This document shows positions 33,201-43,815 of a DNA stretch of 64,000 nt, one piece after another. The position numbers and the translations under genes were made by a program. This DNA is from Nemertoderma westbladi (lineage: Eukaryota; Xenacoelomorpha; Nemertodermatida; Nemertodermatidae), in NCBI GenBank assembly GCA_032718475.1, contig JAUCBJ010007426.1, positions 62,001 to 126,000 on the forward strand, read 5' to 3'. Numbering within the stretch: the stretch's first letter is position 1; the number at the start of each line of letters is the position of its first letter. Under the pieces are notes generated by a model that made no database searches, was not told the origin of the DNA, and was given only the letters and a program-made list of their open reading frames with translations.

Positions 33201-36200
33201 TCTCGGTTGTCCTCTGCAGTGGTACGCACTACCGAACAGGCGTTGGAAGGGCTTGAGATTATCCCAAAGGCCTGGATGGTCATCCAGTACTCCACCGGTT
33301 TCTGGTTGAGGTCTCCTTCGGGCCACCACAGAAATCGTAGACTATCTCGATCCCTATCTAACACCTTGACTTGTAAGAACATGCCTTCTATATCGGAGGC
33401 GAAAGCAATCGAATATTGTCTCAATCTTAAAAGAATTCCCAACAAAGATTGAAGTAAGTTGGGTCCGGGTAACAATTCAGAGTTAAGGGATTGACCCATG
33501 TAAAGAGCGGAGCCATCAAACACTACTCTCACTTCATGTGGCTTACCGGGTTTAGGAATGTAATGGTGAGTTAAGTAATATGTTCTTTCAGTCACAGGTG
33601 TTTCTTCCGGTACTCTCTCCGCGTATCCCTTACTAATAAATTTCTCCAGCTGTGTTTGATACATTGCTTTAGCTGAAGAATTAGCCGTAAGGCGTCGATG
33701 GAGTTGCGCGATTCTTTTTTCCGCCAAGGGTCTGTTATTGATGAACTTCGGTTCTTTCTTGCGGAAAGGTAGACCGACTTCATACCTACCTTGATCTTTG
33801 AGGAAACGTGTAGTTGTCTCTTGGATCTGCTTGGCCCTTTCCTCTTCCACCGACAAGGCTTTATCGTAGGAATTGGGCTCTACCGCCTCTTGCGTAAAGA
33901 ATCGTACGGCATGTTCATCTCGAGTCTTGGCATTACAACGCTCAATGACGTCATTTAACTCGTCGTTATAAGCTTCTCGTTCGGTTGGATAAAGAAGTTG
34001 ACATAAGTTCACTTGGTTTTGCCAAGCCTCGTTTTCCTTAAGGAGGTCGATGGTATTCTCCTCATCAAAAAGCTGGTGAATGTCGTCGTTATCTGAGGAG
34101 TATGGGGTTCCCTTAGTTAAATTGTCTCCCTCACTAGTATCATCTTCCCATTCACTCACCTGGTAGACGCGCTCTTGCGGTAGTCTTTCTCTGAGTGTTC
34201 TACGGGAAGGGCCAGTAAAGTACCAACCTACTCTAGTTCTTACCGCATAGGTCTGTAGTGGCTGCGGTTGAGCAGGCCGTTTCTCTAATGTTTCCAGCGC
34301 CTCATGCGCGTTTTGGCCGATGAGTATTTGCACTCCAGGATAATCAGTCTGGAATCGAGGTATGTTAAGATGTTGGATGCTCTCATCCTCGTCCCAATTA
34401 TAAAGGTCTGCTTGAGTAGTAGCGAAGTTCTTTATAGCCACCATTTTCACTGACCTTATGCTATGTTCTCCTAGTTCGTCCTGGGGGGTGGACAACGCTC
34501 CTACATAATAATCCGCTGTTATTGTAGATTTCCAAACTTGCATAATGCCGGACATGTTGAGCTTAGTTTGGAACTTGGGTTGTCCAGCAAATATATCTTC
34601 GGCTAGCTCTTTGTCGATGAATGTTCCTGTACTACCGGAGTCAAGGAGGGCGTTCACTACATAACTCCTCTTAGGTCCGTGAACCCTTACTTGCACCACA
34701 GGAAACTCTCGGATCCCTACATTGGAAGATGGCTCTTTCCAAGACGGTTGTCGTTCAGAAGTGGTTAGAGTGAAGTCGCTGTCTGTATCCTTTTCATATG
34801 TGAGTGCTCGATACACTGCGGTATTTATCATGTAACAGGATTCGTTTTCGTCGGAGAACTCGTCTGTATAGAATCCTTCCATCTCAGATTGATCAGTGTC
34901 GTTCACATCACTGAATTGGACATGTAGCTCGGAATCACTTACCTGATTCGGACTATTTCGCTCGAATTCAGCGTGCAACAAGATATGATGTTTCGCACCA
35001 CACTTTGCACACCTTATGTCAGAGAAACAGGTACGCCGTTGGTGTCCTTGTCTGAGGCAATTATAACATAACCGCTTATCCCACATGACTTCGCGTCTCT
35101 CCGTTAATGACTTCTTCAGGAATTCATCACACATATTCAAATGGTGGGTCCCATCACACAGCGCACATTTCGGTTTGATGTTACTTACCTTATTTTGAGT
35201 CACATTGTGTACACTTGCCTTTTCTTCGGGCTTTCTCACCGGAATTCTCTTGGGAGACGTGGGAGGAGTTTTTCTTACCTGTTCTCTCCTGTCATTTGCT
35301 CGAGACTTGAATTTACTTACCTGATCTTTAGGCATTTTATTGACATAATAAGATCTCTCAGTGTCTTTCCCGCTATCTTCTCCTTGAGAAGTCTGGCTTT
35401 CGCCGTCGTCTGTATAACACACTGGTGTTACCTTTCTCCTAGAGACGGGTTTTTCACTTACCTTGTTTTCCGGTGTCTTCTCTCTGGACAGTTTCAGGAG
35501 CTGTAATTTCACTTCTCCATCTAGGAATGACATGAGATCAGCCATGGTAGGGTCTCGTCGTTGTTGTTCCATCATATATAACACTTTCTTATCCCAGCGT
35601 GTACCTACTCCACCCTTCGGTAAAGTAGAAGCCACTGCTCTAATAACCATAGCATTCTGATACTCCTGAGACTTACCTAGCCAATCTAATTGTCTACAGA
35701 TCTCCTGAATCTCATCGGAAAACTCGATAATTCCGCTGCTAATAAACTTTCGGGGCGCTACTAACTTTGCATACAAATACCCAGCGATGTTATTCCTATT
35801 ACCATACCTGATGTTTAGTGTATCCCAAACTTGTCTTAATCCGTCTGGATGTCCAATAAACTTCAACGCCATTAACTTGGGAGATCCTTCCAAGCACTCG
35901 ATGAGGTATCTAAGTTTTTCTCCATTAGATAGTACAGAGTTCTGTATGTTATCTTTGTAATATTCATTAAAAGGTAACCATTTCATCTCATCTCCATTGA
36001 ACTTGACGATCTCTCCCACCTTTACCGCTTGCCGGGCTTCGGTTCTAGCCATTTGACGCGTAAAACTTTCTTGGGCCATCGTGTTATTTAATATCGAGTT
36101 ATCGGTATATAAATTTCTCGGATTATGATCAGTTCTATAGGGAATGTCATTATCAACAGGTCTATAATTACCCTTAATAGGGTTCACTATAGGAGTTTCT

Positions 36201-36514
36201 ACTTCGCTAGCAGTATAGATGCGTGTAGGCTCCACACCTTGCGCATGCGATACTTCAGACCTAACAGGTTGACACATTGTTACAGAGGGTGGTGGTATAC
36301 CCCTTTGAGTATTTACTAATTTATCGCGTTCTAGCGCGATACTTTGCTGCACTTCTTGCAACTCAAGCCTACTTTCCCTTACTGTGCCCTTGAATTGCTG
36401 AACAGTCTCCTGCATCTGCCCGAGCAGGAGATCCATCCCCCGCTGTCTCTCGTCCACCCATTCGACCGCCGAAGCGGGAGTCGCCAACGTTGTAGCGGGC
36501 GGACGAGGGACCAC
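30272..36514 (-). CDS. pol: Element 2 Gag (C-terminal part)-Pol, 2080 codons open
   Basis: The open frame starts inside gag and runs to the end of integrase. In order it has the capsid-like region, CCHC knuckles (CYNCLRQGHQRRTC), a linker of about 50 residues, protease LLDSGSTGTFID (about residue 620), RT with VVFDGSALYMGQSLN and IYMDD (about 1120), RNase H VFGDASDMG, integrase HHCC, and the DDE residues in GVDLFGP, RSDKGTNF and WERL. Every catalytic residue I can check is present. The methionine at 36514 is only the first in this frame. The natural start is the gag ATG at 38375, and a 4-bp duplication separates the two frames. Continuous coding in Element 4 argues that the family makes one Gag-Pol polyprotein. 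Confidence 0.93.
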   Translation of the reverse strand: MVPRPPATTLATPASAVEWVDERQRGMDLLLGQMQETVQQFKGTVRESRLELQEVQQSIALERDKLVNTQRGIPPPSVTMCQPVRSEVSHAQGVEPTRIYTASEVETPIVNPIKGNYRPVDNDIPYRTDHNPRNLYTDNSILNNTMAQESFTRQMARTEARQAVKVGEIVKFNGDEMKWLPFNEYYKDNIQNSVLSNGEKLRYLIECLEGSPKLMALKFIGHPDGLRQVWDTLNIRYGNRNNIAGYLYAKLVAPRKFISSGIIEFSDEIQEICRQLDWLGKSQEYQNAMVIRAVASTLPKGGVGTRWDKKVLYMMEQQRRDPTMADLMSFLDGEVKLQLLKLSREKTPENKVSEKPVSRRKVTPVCYTDDGESQTSQGEDSGKDTERSYYVNKMPKDQVSKFKSRANDRREQVRKTPPTSPKRIPVRKPEEKASVHNVTQNKVSNIKPKCALCDGTHHLNMCDEFLKKSLTERREVMWDKRLCYNCLRQGHQRRTCFSDIRCAKCGAKHHILLHAEFERNSPNQVSDSELHVQFSDVNDTDQSEMEGFYTDEFSDENESCYMINTAVYRALTYEKDTDSDFTLTTSERQPSWKEPSSNVGIREFPVVQVRVHGPKRSYVVNALLDSGSTGTFIDKELAEDIFAGQPKFQTKLNMSGIMQVWKSTITADYYVGALSTPQDELGEHSIRSVKMVAIKNFATTQADLYNWDEDESIQHLNIPRFQTDYPGVQILIGQNAHEALETLEKRPAQPQPLQTYAVRTRVGWYFTGPSRRTLRERLPQERVYQVSEWEDDTSEGDNLTKGTPYSSDNDDIHQLFDEENTIDLLKENEAWQNQVNLCQLLYPTEREAYNDELNDVIERCNAKTRDEHAVRFFTQEAVEPNSYDKALSVEEERAKQIQETTTRFLKDQGRYEVGLPFRKKEPKFINNRPLAEKRIAQLHRRLTANSSAKAMYQTQLEKFISKGYAERVPEETPVTERTYYLTHHYIPKPGKPHEVRVVFDGSALYMGQSLNSELLPGPNLLQSLLGILLRLRQYSIAFASDIEGMFLQVKVLDRDRDSLRFLWWPEGDLNQKPVEYWMTIQAFGIISSPSNACSVVRTTAEDNREAFSKEVIDNIKRDIYMDDNLKSLPSVEEAIEVAKGTVECLKRGGFRLTKFTSNSREFLESIPAEDRGAKDLDLIKDDLPETNTLGLKWDTERDILFFQLKQRDNPVRTKRICLSILSTYFDPLGFISPVILIARSLVQQMWLENHSWDDPLKGELLKKWMKWEDSLPAIEDFIISRSYFGHVLPTYSYQLHVFGDASDMGIGIVAYLRVETPDGIKVALVTSKALINNKLKVPRAELKAALYATAIGRNVTEQIDYPLEKTVYWTDALLVLEYITNEVCQFSVFVTNRVAIILSRTTMDQWRHCPGTINPADIASRGATPKELVNTPEWLGGPDFLYREEEEWPPHLTTAEIRQAKGAEKVKPKTRASKSKLFKPAVDLSVLFTSGEDALDQKPTATTREVLEIRDKDWKSGIPDIAQGLSPLLQRAIRHYSSWNRLCKAVTYLKRCFHHRYSGTKTNSDDAPSTSARVHVVKDLPKYKISDRFLKEKISYQEHDEINKQMLRLLQCYEDSDKYFLLLRNPQMRLRDRFSSTMIDGLIRVGGRLTNAPLSFDTKFPILIRNLDIQIKMIVDVHSKLYHAGRERVLSEIRTRYYFYKPRKALNQVLRNCIPCRKAFSRPLTQREAELPRERVSFYEPPFTNTGVDLFGPIEVYRARTIVKRWCVIFVCMTCRAIHLDMVNDLSTNSFVLSLRRQIARFGTSNTMRSDKGTNFIGANNEIQAYVKDWNKRQVDDQLKITASSWTFNAADAPWWGGSWERLIRSVKTAFHFIVPCRAYLTDELLRTLMEEIAAYLNERPLMPVSSNPDSLEALTPAHFLLKKPVAMLPRSEITDGDEYCRRTWQLMQLLSRRFADHFEKHYLPTLQLRTKWFAQQENFSAGDMVLIVDPDLPRKRWQTGRIIETYISSDGLVRSVELVVMRRNFKKPGIVFETQQLNRPVGRLCLLERDRELSGNYGRQETLPTTTSLIQPTSRDSPT

Positions 36515-38375
36515 GCACGGGCGACAAATCAGGAATATTTCGCTCGGGGTCCAGGACCTGAACTGTCTCCTGGGCAGTTCTACGGGGCACAGGTAGCTTA
36601 GTGCTATGCAGAGGGAATTTAGAGGTAGTTTCAGGGAGCACAGGTGTGTCTATCACCGAAGGGGTGATTTCAAGAACAGGCCTAATTATTTCAGGCTCAT
36701 CTACTATAGTAGGGAGTCTTTCTATTTTAATTATTTGGTCTGTGGGCTCTGTACTACCTAAGTTGGTGTTATTTAGTTGCCTTCTAACAGCTGGAGGCAA
36801 ATCAGGCAATTTCTGACGGTGGAATGTTCTTTTACGTCTGCTTAGACGAGATCTATTTCCTTTGCCTTCAGTATCGGTGGTATCGCCTTCCTCAGATGAT
36901 GTGTATCCCTGTCTTTTGGGAGTAGATCGATTCATCATCTGCATATTACTAGCTGTTAACTGTTTATTTATGCAGTCTTGATTCTCCTGAATGTTTTCCA
37001 ATTCTAATTGGGTGGTTTCTTCGGAAGCTCTCCGTTCTGCTTCTGCTACTGCCTCGGCCGCTGTTACAGCCGCCTTTCTTTCTGCTTCGGCCGCTGCCGC
37101 TGCCACTTTTCTTTCGGCTTCTGCCTCTGCCTCTGCCGCTGCCACTGCCGCTTTTCTTTCTGCTTCTGCCGCTGCCACTGCTGCTGCCACTGCCGCTGTC
37201 TTTCTGTCTTCTATACGTTTTTTCTTTACTTGTTCTTCTTGGACTCGTGTCAGGCGGAGTTGTTCATCAAATTTAGCCTGATTCGCAGCCCTCATTTCCA
37301 CATCGATGGCATCCAACACAAGCTTGGTTCCTTCACTATTAGGGCTAAGTCCCTCTAACCTTCTCCTCAACTCGTCATCACCTAAAAAACGTTGATAGTC
37401 TGACAGATAGATGTCAATGGCATCCCTCTTATGCGGTTTCTCTGCCGTCGCTTCACTTTCCACTTGGGAAAAAGTAGCGTCTGTTGATTCTCCATGGGTT
37501 GAGCGCTCCTCCAGCTGAGCTTTCCACTGAGCTGTTCCTTGAACCTGGAGACTCACCCTTTGAAACCAGGTCTTTACGGCAACTTGCAACGACGTGTCTT
37601 GCCTTCGTTTAGAAGCCTCCTCAAAGGCTGATAAGATTAGCCTGATTCGTAGAATTCTTTCTCTCACTTGATAAAGCAGTTGTCCCTGCTCTTGAGGTCC
37701 TTGTGGTTGGTGAAACAGTTGTCCTTTTACTCGCTCCATAGAGCTGAAGAATCCCTGTGCGTATCCGGCTGCGGACCTCTTCCACACAGCGGGATCTATG
37801 GTTTCTTTGGCTACTCCCATCTGGTGTATGTCTTCCCAGGCAGCTTCTGATAAATCAAACGGGAGTCCGGGTCCGGGGAAGTTCCATTGCGACTCGACCA
37901 TGGACTTCAGTTCTTCCCTTGTGTATCCAGCATAACTATCTCTAGTTGAACGCTGGCTTCTCGCCCAATCGATCTGGTGTTCTTCCACAGCGATCAATAA
38001 CCTAGTGAGTACGGCTGCAGGAAGGATGAGAAGGGGATCTGAATAAGCCTCATCCGTCATCCTTGCTCCGCGTTCGGGTGTCAGTTCTACCGTATCTACA
38101 CTACTGGAGCTGTCGGGCCGTTGAGAAGTAAGTTCTTGGCTCGCGGGTTGTTGCTGTTCCGCTGCTTCTTGGTCCCGTTTGACCTGAGCTCGAGTGCCTA
38201 TGATAGACCTACGATGTTGGACCAGCCTAGGTTCTTTTATTACTACTGGAGGGATGACTTTCCTCACAGTGGGAGGTGAACTGAACTTACGACTAGAAGG
38301 TTCTACGCCTCTATCTGAGTCGCAGATAGTTACATCTAATAAACTGTCTGACAGGTTCTGCTTAGTATCAGACAT
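36369..38375 (-). CDS. gag: Element 2 Gag N-terminal part (668 codons), frameshifted
   Basis: It starts MSDTKQNLSDSLLD, like Elements 1 and 4. It has a polar N-terminal region and a coiled coil rich in Ala, Glu, Lys and Arg (about 37030-37210). After DLSPV it leaves the conserved frame at a duplicated CGTG (minus sense, 36512-36519) and ends after about 45 unrelated residues. The conserved frame resumes immediately in the 36514 ORF. A programmed shift is unlikely because Elements 1 and 4 are continuous here. Confidence 0.9.
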   Translation of the reverse strand: MSDTKQNLSDSLLDVTICDSDRGVEPSSRKFSSPPTVRKVIPPVVIKEPRLVQHRRSIIGTRAQVKRDQEAAEQQQPASQELTSQRPDSSSSVDTVELTPERGARMTDEAYSDPLLILPAAVLTRLLIAVEEHQIDWARSQRSTRDSYAGYTREELKSMVESQWNFPGPGLPFDLSEAAWEDIHQMGVAKETIDPAVWKRSAAGYAQGFFSSMERVKGQLFHQPQGPQEQGQLLYQVRERILRIRLILSAFEEASKRRQDTSLQVAVKTWFQRVSLQVQGTAQWKAQLEERSTHGESTDATFSQVESEATAEKPHKRDAIDIYLSDYQRFLGDDELRRRLEGLSPNSEGTKLVLDAIDVEMRAANQAKFDEQLRLTRVQEEQVKKKRIEDRKTAAVAAAVAAAEAERKAAVAAAEAEAEAERKVAAAAAEAERKAAVTAAEAVAEAERRASEETTQLELENIQENQDCINKQLTASNMQMMNRSTPKRQGYTSSEEGDTTDTEGKGNRSRLSRRKRTFHRQKLPDLPPAVRRQLNNTNLGSTEPTDQIIKIERLPTIVDEPEIIRPVLEITPSVIDTPVLPETTSKFPLHSTKLPVPRRTAQETVQVLDPERNIPDLSPVRGPSSARYNVGDSRFGGRMGGRETAGDGSPARADAGDCSAIQGHSKGK

Positions 38376-40598
38376 GTTTATGCGTACAGTTGAGTGTCTA
38401 CTGCTGTATTACAGTCTGAGCAAGTCTAGTAACTCAGTATTAACTGCTAGCCTAGTAATTAATTACCGGTACTGCTACTCAGGGTAGCGTGATATATAAT
38501 ATATTAGAATACCGGTATGCTTATAGTATATATAACTATTATTACAGACTAGGTTTATCACAGAATACCGGTATAATTTTAGCACAAATATATATAAATA
38601 TATAATAGGCCTATCGGGAATACCGGTATACAGCTTACAGTTTTGTAGTATATAATTATAATTCTGGAATAGAATTAATTACAAGTACCGGTATAGTTTC
38701 AGCCTAAATTTATAGAAATAAATATAATAAGCCTATCGTAAATACCGGTATATCAATTATTTTAAATAATTGAATTTCTGAATTTTAGGGTTACTTTGTT
38801 ACTTTACTTACTTTATTACCATTATTTGAGCAGTAATCCAACTGATATTGAGACCTAATGGTTGTATGGTAGGCCTACTATTTATAAATCGCTAGATTTG
38901 ATTTATAATATATATATACCCGTTTTAATGGGTTTTGTCAATGTTTGAAATAAATGTTATTATTTCTGGGGAGTAATCACTACACAAAGCGGTGCGCTTT
39001 CAGTGAAGTGTTACTTATAGGACACTAAAACAAATAATGCTAATTTACCTAAGTTACTTAATACTACAAATTACGTACAATTCGGGTGAGATTACAATCT
39101 CTAAATAAACACAAAATTTACAAAAAAAAACACAAAATACGAATTTTCAGGGTAATTTTACAAGAAGTCTACAAACCAGCCTAACAAAGGGTTAGAAATC
39201 TGGTTATTACAACGGACAGGGTACTGCGGTATTTGAAAATAATACGTAGTAGTAAATACACTGCATTGTCCAGATAGGAAAATACCACCGCCTGACGACC
39301 TATAGCCGTATCGCTACAGGTACTACGTTATGTATCACGGAGTGTTCCTACCTAGAAGTTAATAGAGCTAATCGAACGTGCCTATCAACCACTTTACAAC
39401 ACAAATATAATGCCTACACTAATTACTTTCGGAAAGCACTGTACACTAAACCCTAAATTAGGTACGAGTACTTGTATAACATATAATCTGTAGTTAAATA
39501 TACTTGAACAGCTAAAAGAACCACGGCATCTGCTGGAGTGACCGATGCACAAAATCACCAGTCTTTACCTACGCCAAGCAGCCCGTGTAGTACCGGGGTT
39601 AATTTAACTATAGCGGTATGTATAACAAACACAATTATTGTAGGAACAAACTTGGGGAATGAATGTTGCGAATAATCGCATAAACTCTGAATAATAAATA
39701 TTACGCTACGCGTACAAACCACTCAAACAAAATGCAGACCGAATACTGACAGACTACTATCAAGCCTAAATAAACTACAGGACATGCAGACTCCGAAATG
39801 ATTAGGTAGTATGCGTTCTAACCCAGTAGTACGACTTATTCTTTAGTTGGAGGTTTACCTTACAGCATTCGCTGCCCCTACTTCCTAACCGTTCTTTATC
39901 GGACAGGCTCTACACACACTGCAATCCGTTCAGACCTAATAACAGCCAGACAACTATCCAGCCTACAAATTATCTAAATAAATATTATACGCTACCCGTA
40001 CAGACTTACACAAACAAAGTACAGACTCAACGATGGCAGACTACTCTCAAGCCTAAATAAACTACAGGACATGCAGACTCCGAAATGATTAGGTAGTATG
40101 CGTTCTAACCCAGTAGTACGACTTATTCTTTAGTTGGGGGTTTACCTTACAGCATTCGCTGCCCCTACTTCCTAAATGTTCTTTATCGGACAGGTGATCA
40201 GACTTAACAGCAATCAGACAACAGTTCAACCTACAAATTGTCTGCACAATCTGATCAGGCTTACACGCCTTCTGCTCAATACTGGCCTACAAATAAATAA
40301 AACTGACAGAAATAAGTAAGCTCCAAAAGAAACAAGGGGTGTACAGTCCCTAATTTCTTAAACAGCCCACCGGTATACAACAATCAAATCGAATAATACT
40401 AATGTACTTATACGGGAAGTACCGGTTAGGACAGTTAGGCCTACGGACCTACAGAAGTACCGGTTCTGTGCAGTTGGACCTACGGACCTACGGCAGTACC
40501 GGTTCTGGCGGTTGGGCCTACTGACCTACTGAAGTACCGTTCAGGTTTACCGGTTGACCGGTACTTTCAACTTTATTGCTTACTGCAATAAAGAAGCA
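38376..40598 (-). other. Element 2 leader
   Basis: About 2.2 kb of noncoding leader with the TACCGGTA repeats next to gag (about 38510-38760), the duplicated 287-bp unit (starting at plus 39781 and 40068) and ACCGGT repeats near the LTR (about 40420-40545). The stem-loop and primer-binding site are at its 5' end. Confidence 0.75.
40571..40593 (-). other. Element 2 leader stem-loop
   Basis: A 9-bp stem CTTTATTGC/GCAATAAAG, the same as in Element 1, beside the primer-binding site. Confidence 0.6.
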
Positions 40599-40609
40599 AT
40601 ATCCGTTAT
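40599..40609 (-). promoter_or_regulatory. Element 2 putative primer-binding site
   Basis: Minus strand ATAACGGATAT directly follows the 5' LTR and pairs over 11 bases with ATATCCGTTAT in the LTR (41339-41349, minus). The sequence differs from Element 1 but the pairing is intact. Confidence 0.65.
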
Positions 40610-41766
40610 TGTTCGCGCTTTCAGACCTTTGGCAGTTTAACCCGCCAAATTATGATGTCTTCTAGATAATAAATCACTTTTAGCCTATGACAAGTATTTA
40701 ATTCACTACACTAGTCGAAACCAATCTGTGCGCGATCATTCACCCGCTGGATATACCCGGGAGATTGGGTTCGACGGCTTAATCTTATTGCTATGTAAGC
40801 CTAATGTATTATTCGACTGACAGTATTATATAATCTCTGACAATATTATTCACCTTCGGGGAATATTAACAGTTCCTTTAGGACGTGGCGCTCTATCTAT
40901 ACAAACAGAGTTATGACTTAAACTACTCACAACGATATGGCTTAGTTATAATTCACATATATGGCGCATTCTTTAGGAAATGCTTCGTTATCAGGCTCAC
41001 TCATACACAATGCTGCACAATACTGCACACTGATCTGCCGATCTTCACTGATTTTAGTTATATATAAAAGGAACACGGACCGACTCATGTAGGGTCTATC
41101 AAATAACATTAGATTCACTTCAAACCACTTTAACATAAGTCACAATCGTTATATGTAACCTTTCTCTCTTACCTTCGGTATATCAAGAATATTGGGTTTC
41201 GGGGTTATTTATCGTTATTCCAAATATAATAATTCATCAACCATATTATGAAGAACTGACAGTAAATAGCAGTATAACAATATAAAAGTATGCACAGTGA
41301 TTCAGTGTGGATTGTTTGGTTTGTTTTGCAATGGTTTGATAACGGATATATGCCCTTTATAATTAAGCCTACTAGTGTTAGACTAAAACAGAAAAGCACA
41401 AAATATTTACAAGCCGTTCTCTCCTGGCTCAGGACAGAAAGACCAACAACACTGAAAACTGATAAGAATAACCTTATTTACAAAGGCTTCCACCCAACGC
41501 AGAGAAAGAGCATACAGATAGGAAAATTCAGTTCAGTAGATCTGTGATAGGTCGAAATCAAAATCAACTCAAATCCTATTGGGAGATACTTTCCCAAGCT
41601 GGTTGGACAATCAAACGTAGCCCAGATCCCTTCGCACAGCAAATCAGCCAATCAGCCGGTAGCTTGCACTATTCGAGTTATAGATCCCCTTTTAGAGTAT
41701 TCTAGCGCTTGGGGGGGAACTGTTTAGCAAGGCAAACGAATCAGTTATCCCACAAAAGCTTTTACA
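40610..41766 (-). repeat. Element 2 5' LTR
   Basis: 1157 bp. It contains the candidate self-primer site at 41339-41349 and, on the minus strand, a TTTTATATATAAC TATA-like run near 41065. Confidence 0.95.
41339..41349 (-). promoter_or_regulatory. Element 2 candidate self-primer site
   Basis: Minus strand ATATCCGTTAT, starting at LTR position 418, complementary to 40599-40609. A TTATAAAG run lies about 12 bases upstream, closer than a normal TATA box. Confidence 0.55.
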
Positions 41767-42015
41767 CCGTTTATGCATTTGCTTGAGTTTGTGAAGCCTC
41801 GTGAGTACCATCCTCTTGTTGTCAGGCAACGGTAACTTCGGCTGTTTCCATACCATGCCTATGGTGTACCATCCCTCGTCGCATCTCATCGACTCCTTCA
41901 CACTCTGTACTGCCTGTTTATCCTCTACCAAGGTTCCGACCCCGGTCTCTTTCAGTCCTTAAAAATCCTGCCTCAACAGTCTCTTCAGCTGCTCCTCTGC
42001 TCCTTCATCTTCCAT
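41767..42015 (-). pseudogene. pol: Element 3 pol segment between protease and RT
   Basis: Minus strand encodes CDEGWYTIGMVWK ... KLPLPDNKRMVLTRLHKLKQMHKR, the usual BEL/Pao lead-in to RT. It is cut by Element 2 and continues at 25861. Stops near 42014 and 41960 break its link to protease. Confidence 0.8.
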
Positions 42016-42939
42016 CTAACTCATGGTTCCCGCAAACATGCACCCCGATGTCTCCGACATCCTAAATGGAATTTTGGTTTTGATTGGGCCGCTTAGCGTC
42101 CATCCGAATGGTGTGAGAATTGCCATCGGATCACGCTGTCTGTCTTCCCCGAAGATCGTCTGTACTCTCTCGTGGGCCATCGGACAGTCCATCCCCACTA
42201 TGATGGATACCTTCCGGACGTCCACTTCCGGTATCGAGAAATCAATCTCGTCCAGGAATCTGTATTGCTCGACATCGATGTTAGTTGGTCGCCTGGCGTT
42301 TATGTTGATCGATTCTATTACCTGGATGGGGTCGATGGTCGCCCCATAGTCACATCCCGGTGCTATTGCTGATATTTCGCACCTTCCCGTCCTCATCTCC
42401 AGGACCTCATCCTTGCTGGAGATAGTAGTTACCGCCATCCTACTTGGCCTCGTCTGTAACCCCATCCACTCGGCTACCCAATTCTCCACCATTGTGAAGG
42501 CTGCTCCGCTGTCGACCAGCATCAAGGTGGTTACTGATCGTCCGCCCTCTCCTATTACCCTCACTGGTACCACCCCCAGTAGTACCGTTCCCCTTTTCTT
42601 CGCTCCTATGGTGCTTGTCGCCATTGTTCGACCTTTGCCTTGACCGAATCTTACTGGTGTCTCCTTACACTCTTCAACCTTGTGTCCTCCTACCATGCAT
42701 TGGTGAAAAACTCCATTCTTATCCGCATAGGCTTTCCGATCTTGTTCAGGTAACGCCTGCCAATGCTTACAGTCCATGGTCTTATGGGTTCCGTCTTTAT
42801 GCAACTGACATTTGTATTCTGGGTTGTAACGTTCCCTATATAGCCCAACACGTATTGCGCATAGGTTCACGTCTACCGGTTTAGTGTTTTGGTTATTTGG
42901 GTTTGGCCTACTGGGTGTGTTGGGATTATATTTGTTCAT
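42016..42939 (-). pseudogene. Element 3 Gag C-terminus and protease (307 codons)
   Basis: It contains Cys/His motifs (CQLHKDGTHKTMDC, a C-x4-H-type variant, and CMVGGHKVEEC) followed by an aspartic protease with the active site LMLVDSGAAFTMVE. It ends SGCMFAGTMS at a stop near 42016, upstream of the RT lead-in. Confidence 0.85.
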
Positions 42940-43032
42940 GTTGTTATTTTGTCCCTGTTCGTGCCACAGTCTGGCCCCACTCCCAGCTATCTGTGGACTT
43001 GCAGTCCCCTGTGTCGCCGCGTATGGTAGGGA

Positions 43033-43815
43033 TTATCTTAATTTTGGCAACGCATTTGCCGCATTATGCTCTGGTTTCGGCCTGTTGTATACGGCCCTCG
43101 GCGCCTTCCCCAGACTATCTTCGCTGTAGACTGGGTCCGTGATCAACTCTGCTTGGTAGTTGAGGAAGTTCGACATTTCCTCTAGGCCCGGTTCCACACC
43201 TTTCTTCTCCCGGGTGGAGAAGGCGATCTTTCTCCATATATTGCGTAGCCAGATCGGCAGTGCCTGCGCTATCGTGGTGATATTATTAGATGCGTTGAGT
43301 TTGTATGGCGCGTCTAGCGTTTTCAGCACGATCAACGCCTTTTCGACCTTATTCGCGAAGGTATTTATGCTAACAGGGTTATCCTGTAGGCCACCCGATG
43401 TTATCCCCCTTAAGGTCTGCCGGATAATCTTGACAGGGTGTCCGTATTCCCTGTCTAGGGCCCGCCATGTAGTCGTGAAGCCACCCTCGATGCCCTGATA
43501 CTGCCTCACGATGTCATACGCTGGGCCTCCTGTGTATACCTGTAGATATTTTAGGCACTCCGCCTGCATCAGGTTCTTAGTTAATATCTCGTTGCTGTAC
43601 ATGCTTCGGAATTGCAGGTATTCTTCCGGTCTGCTTCTGTCGAATTTAAATGACTCTACTGGTGGTAATTCGATTCTGGTCTTGAGCGCATCGATAAGTG
43701 TTGCCATTCCCATTGCCTGTGCTTCCAATGGGTTCGAGGGATGCTGTACAGATTCTCCTGTTGGGTGCGGACCGCCCGTCGGGCCTGTTGACTTTCTTTG
43801 CGTCGGATATACCAT
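43033..43815 (-). pseudogene. gag: Element 3 Gag capsid-like region (260 codons)
   Basis: It contains LPPVESFKFDRSRPEEYLQFRSMYSNEIL and YLQVYTGGPAYDIVRQYQ, the conserved capsid-like region (DUF1759 type) of BEL/Pao Gag. A stop after NALPKLR and a frame break at the C16 tract (43936-43951) isolate it. Confidence 0.85.

Larger units (their letters stand above)
25862..41766 (-). mobile_element. Element 2: young giant BEL/Pao retrotransposon
   Basis: 15,905 bp in minus orientation, with 1157-bp LTRs differing at about three positions by eye and a CCGTT duplication. It is closely related to Element 1 in gag-pol and leader design. Pol is open from protease to the end of integrase. Gag is separated from it only by a 4-bp duplication (36512-36519). 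The 3' accessory ORF is open for 276 codons and then loses frame. It is the least damaged of the four elements. Confidence 0.95.

Noticed and set aside
36369-36519. Programmed -1/+1 frameshift between gag and pol in Element 2
   Set aside because: Elements 1 and 4 are continuous at this point, and a tandem CGTG duplication fully explains the shift.
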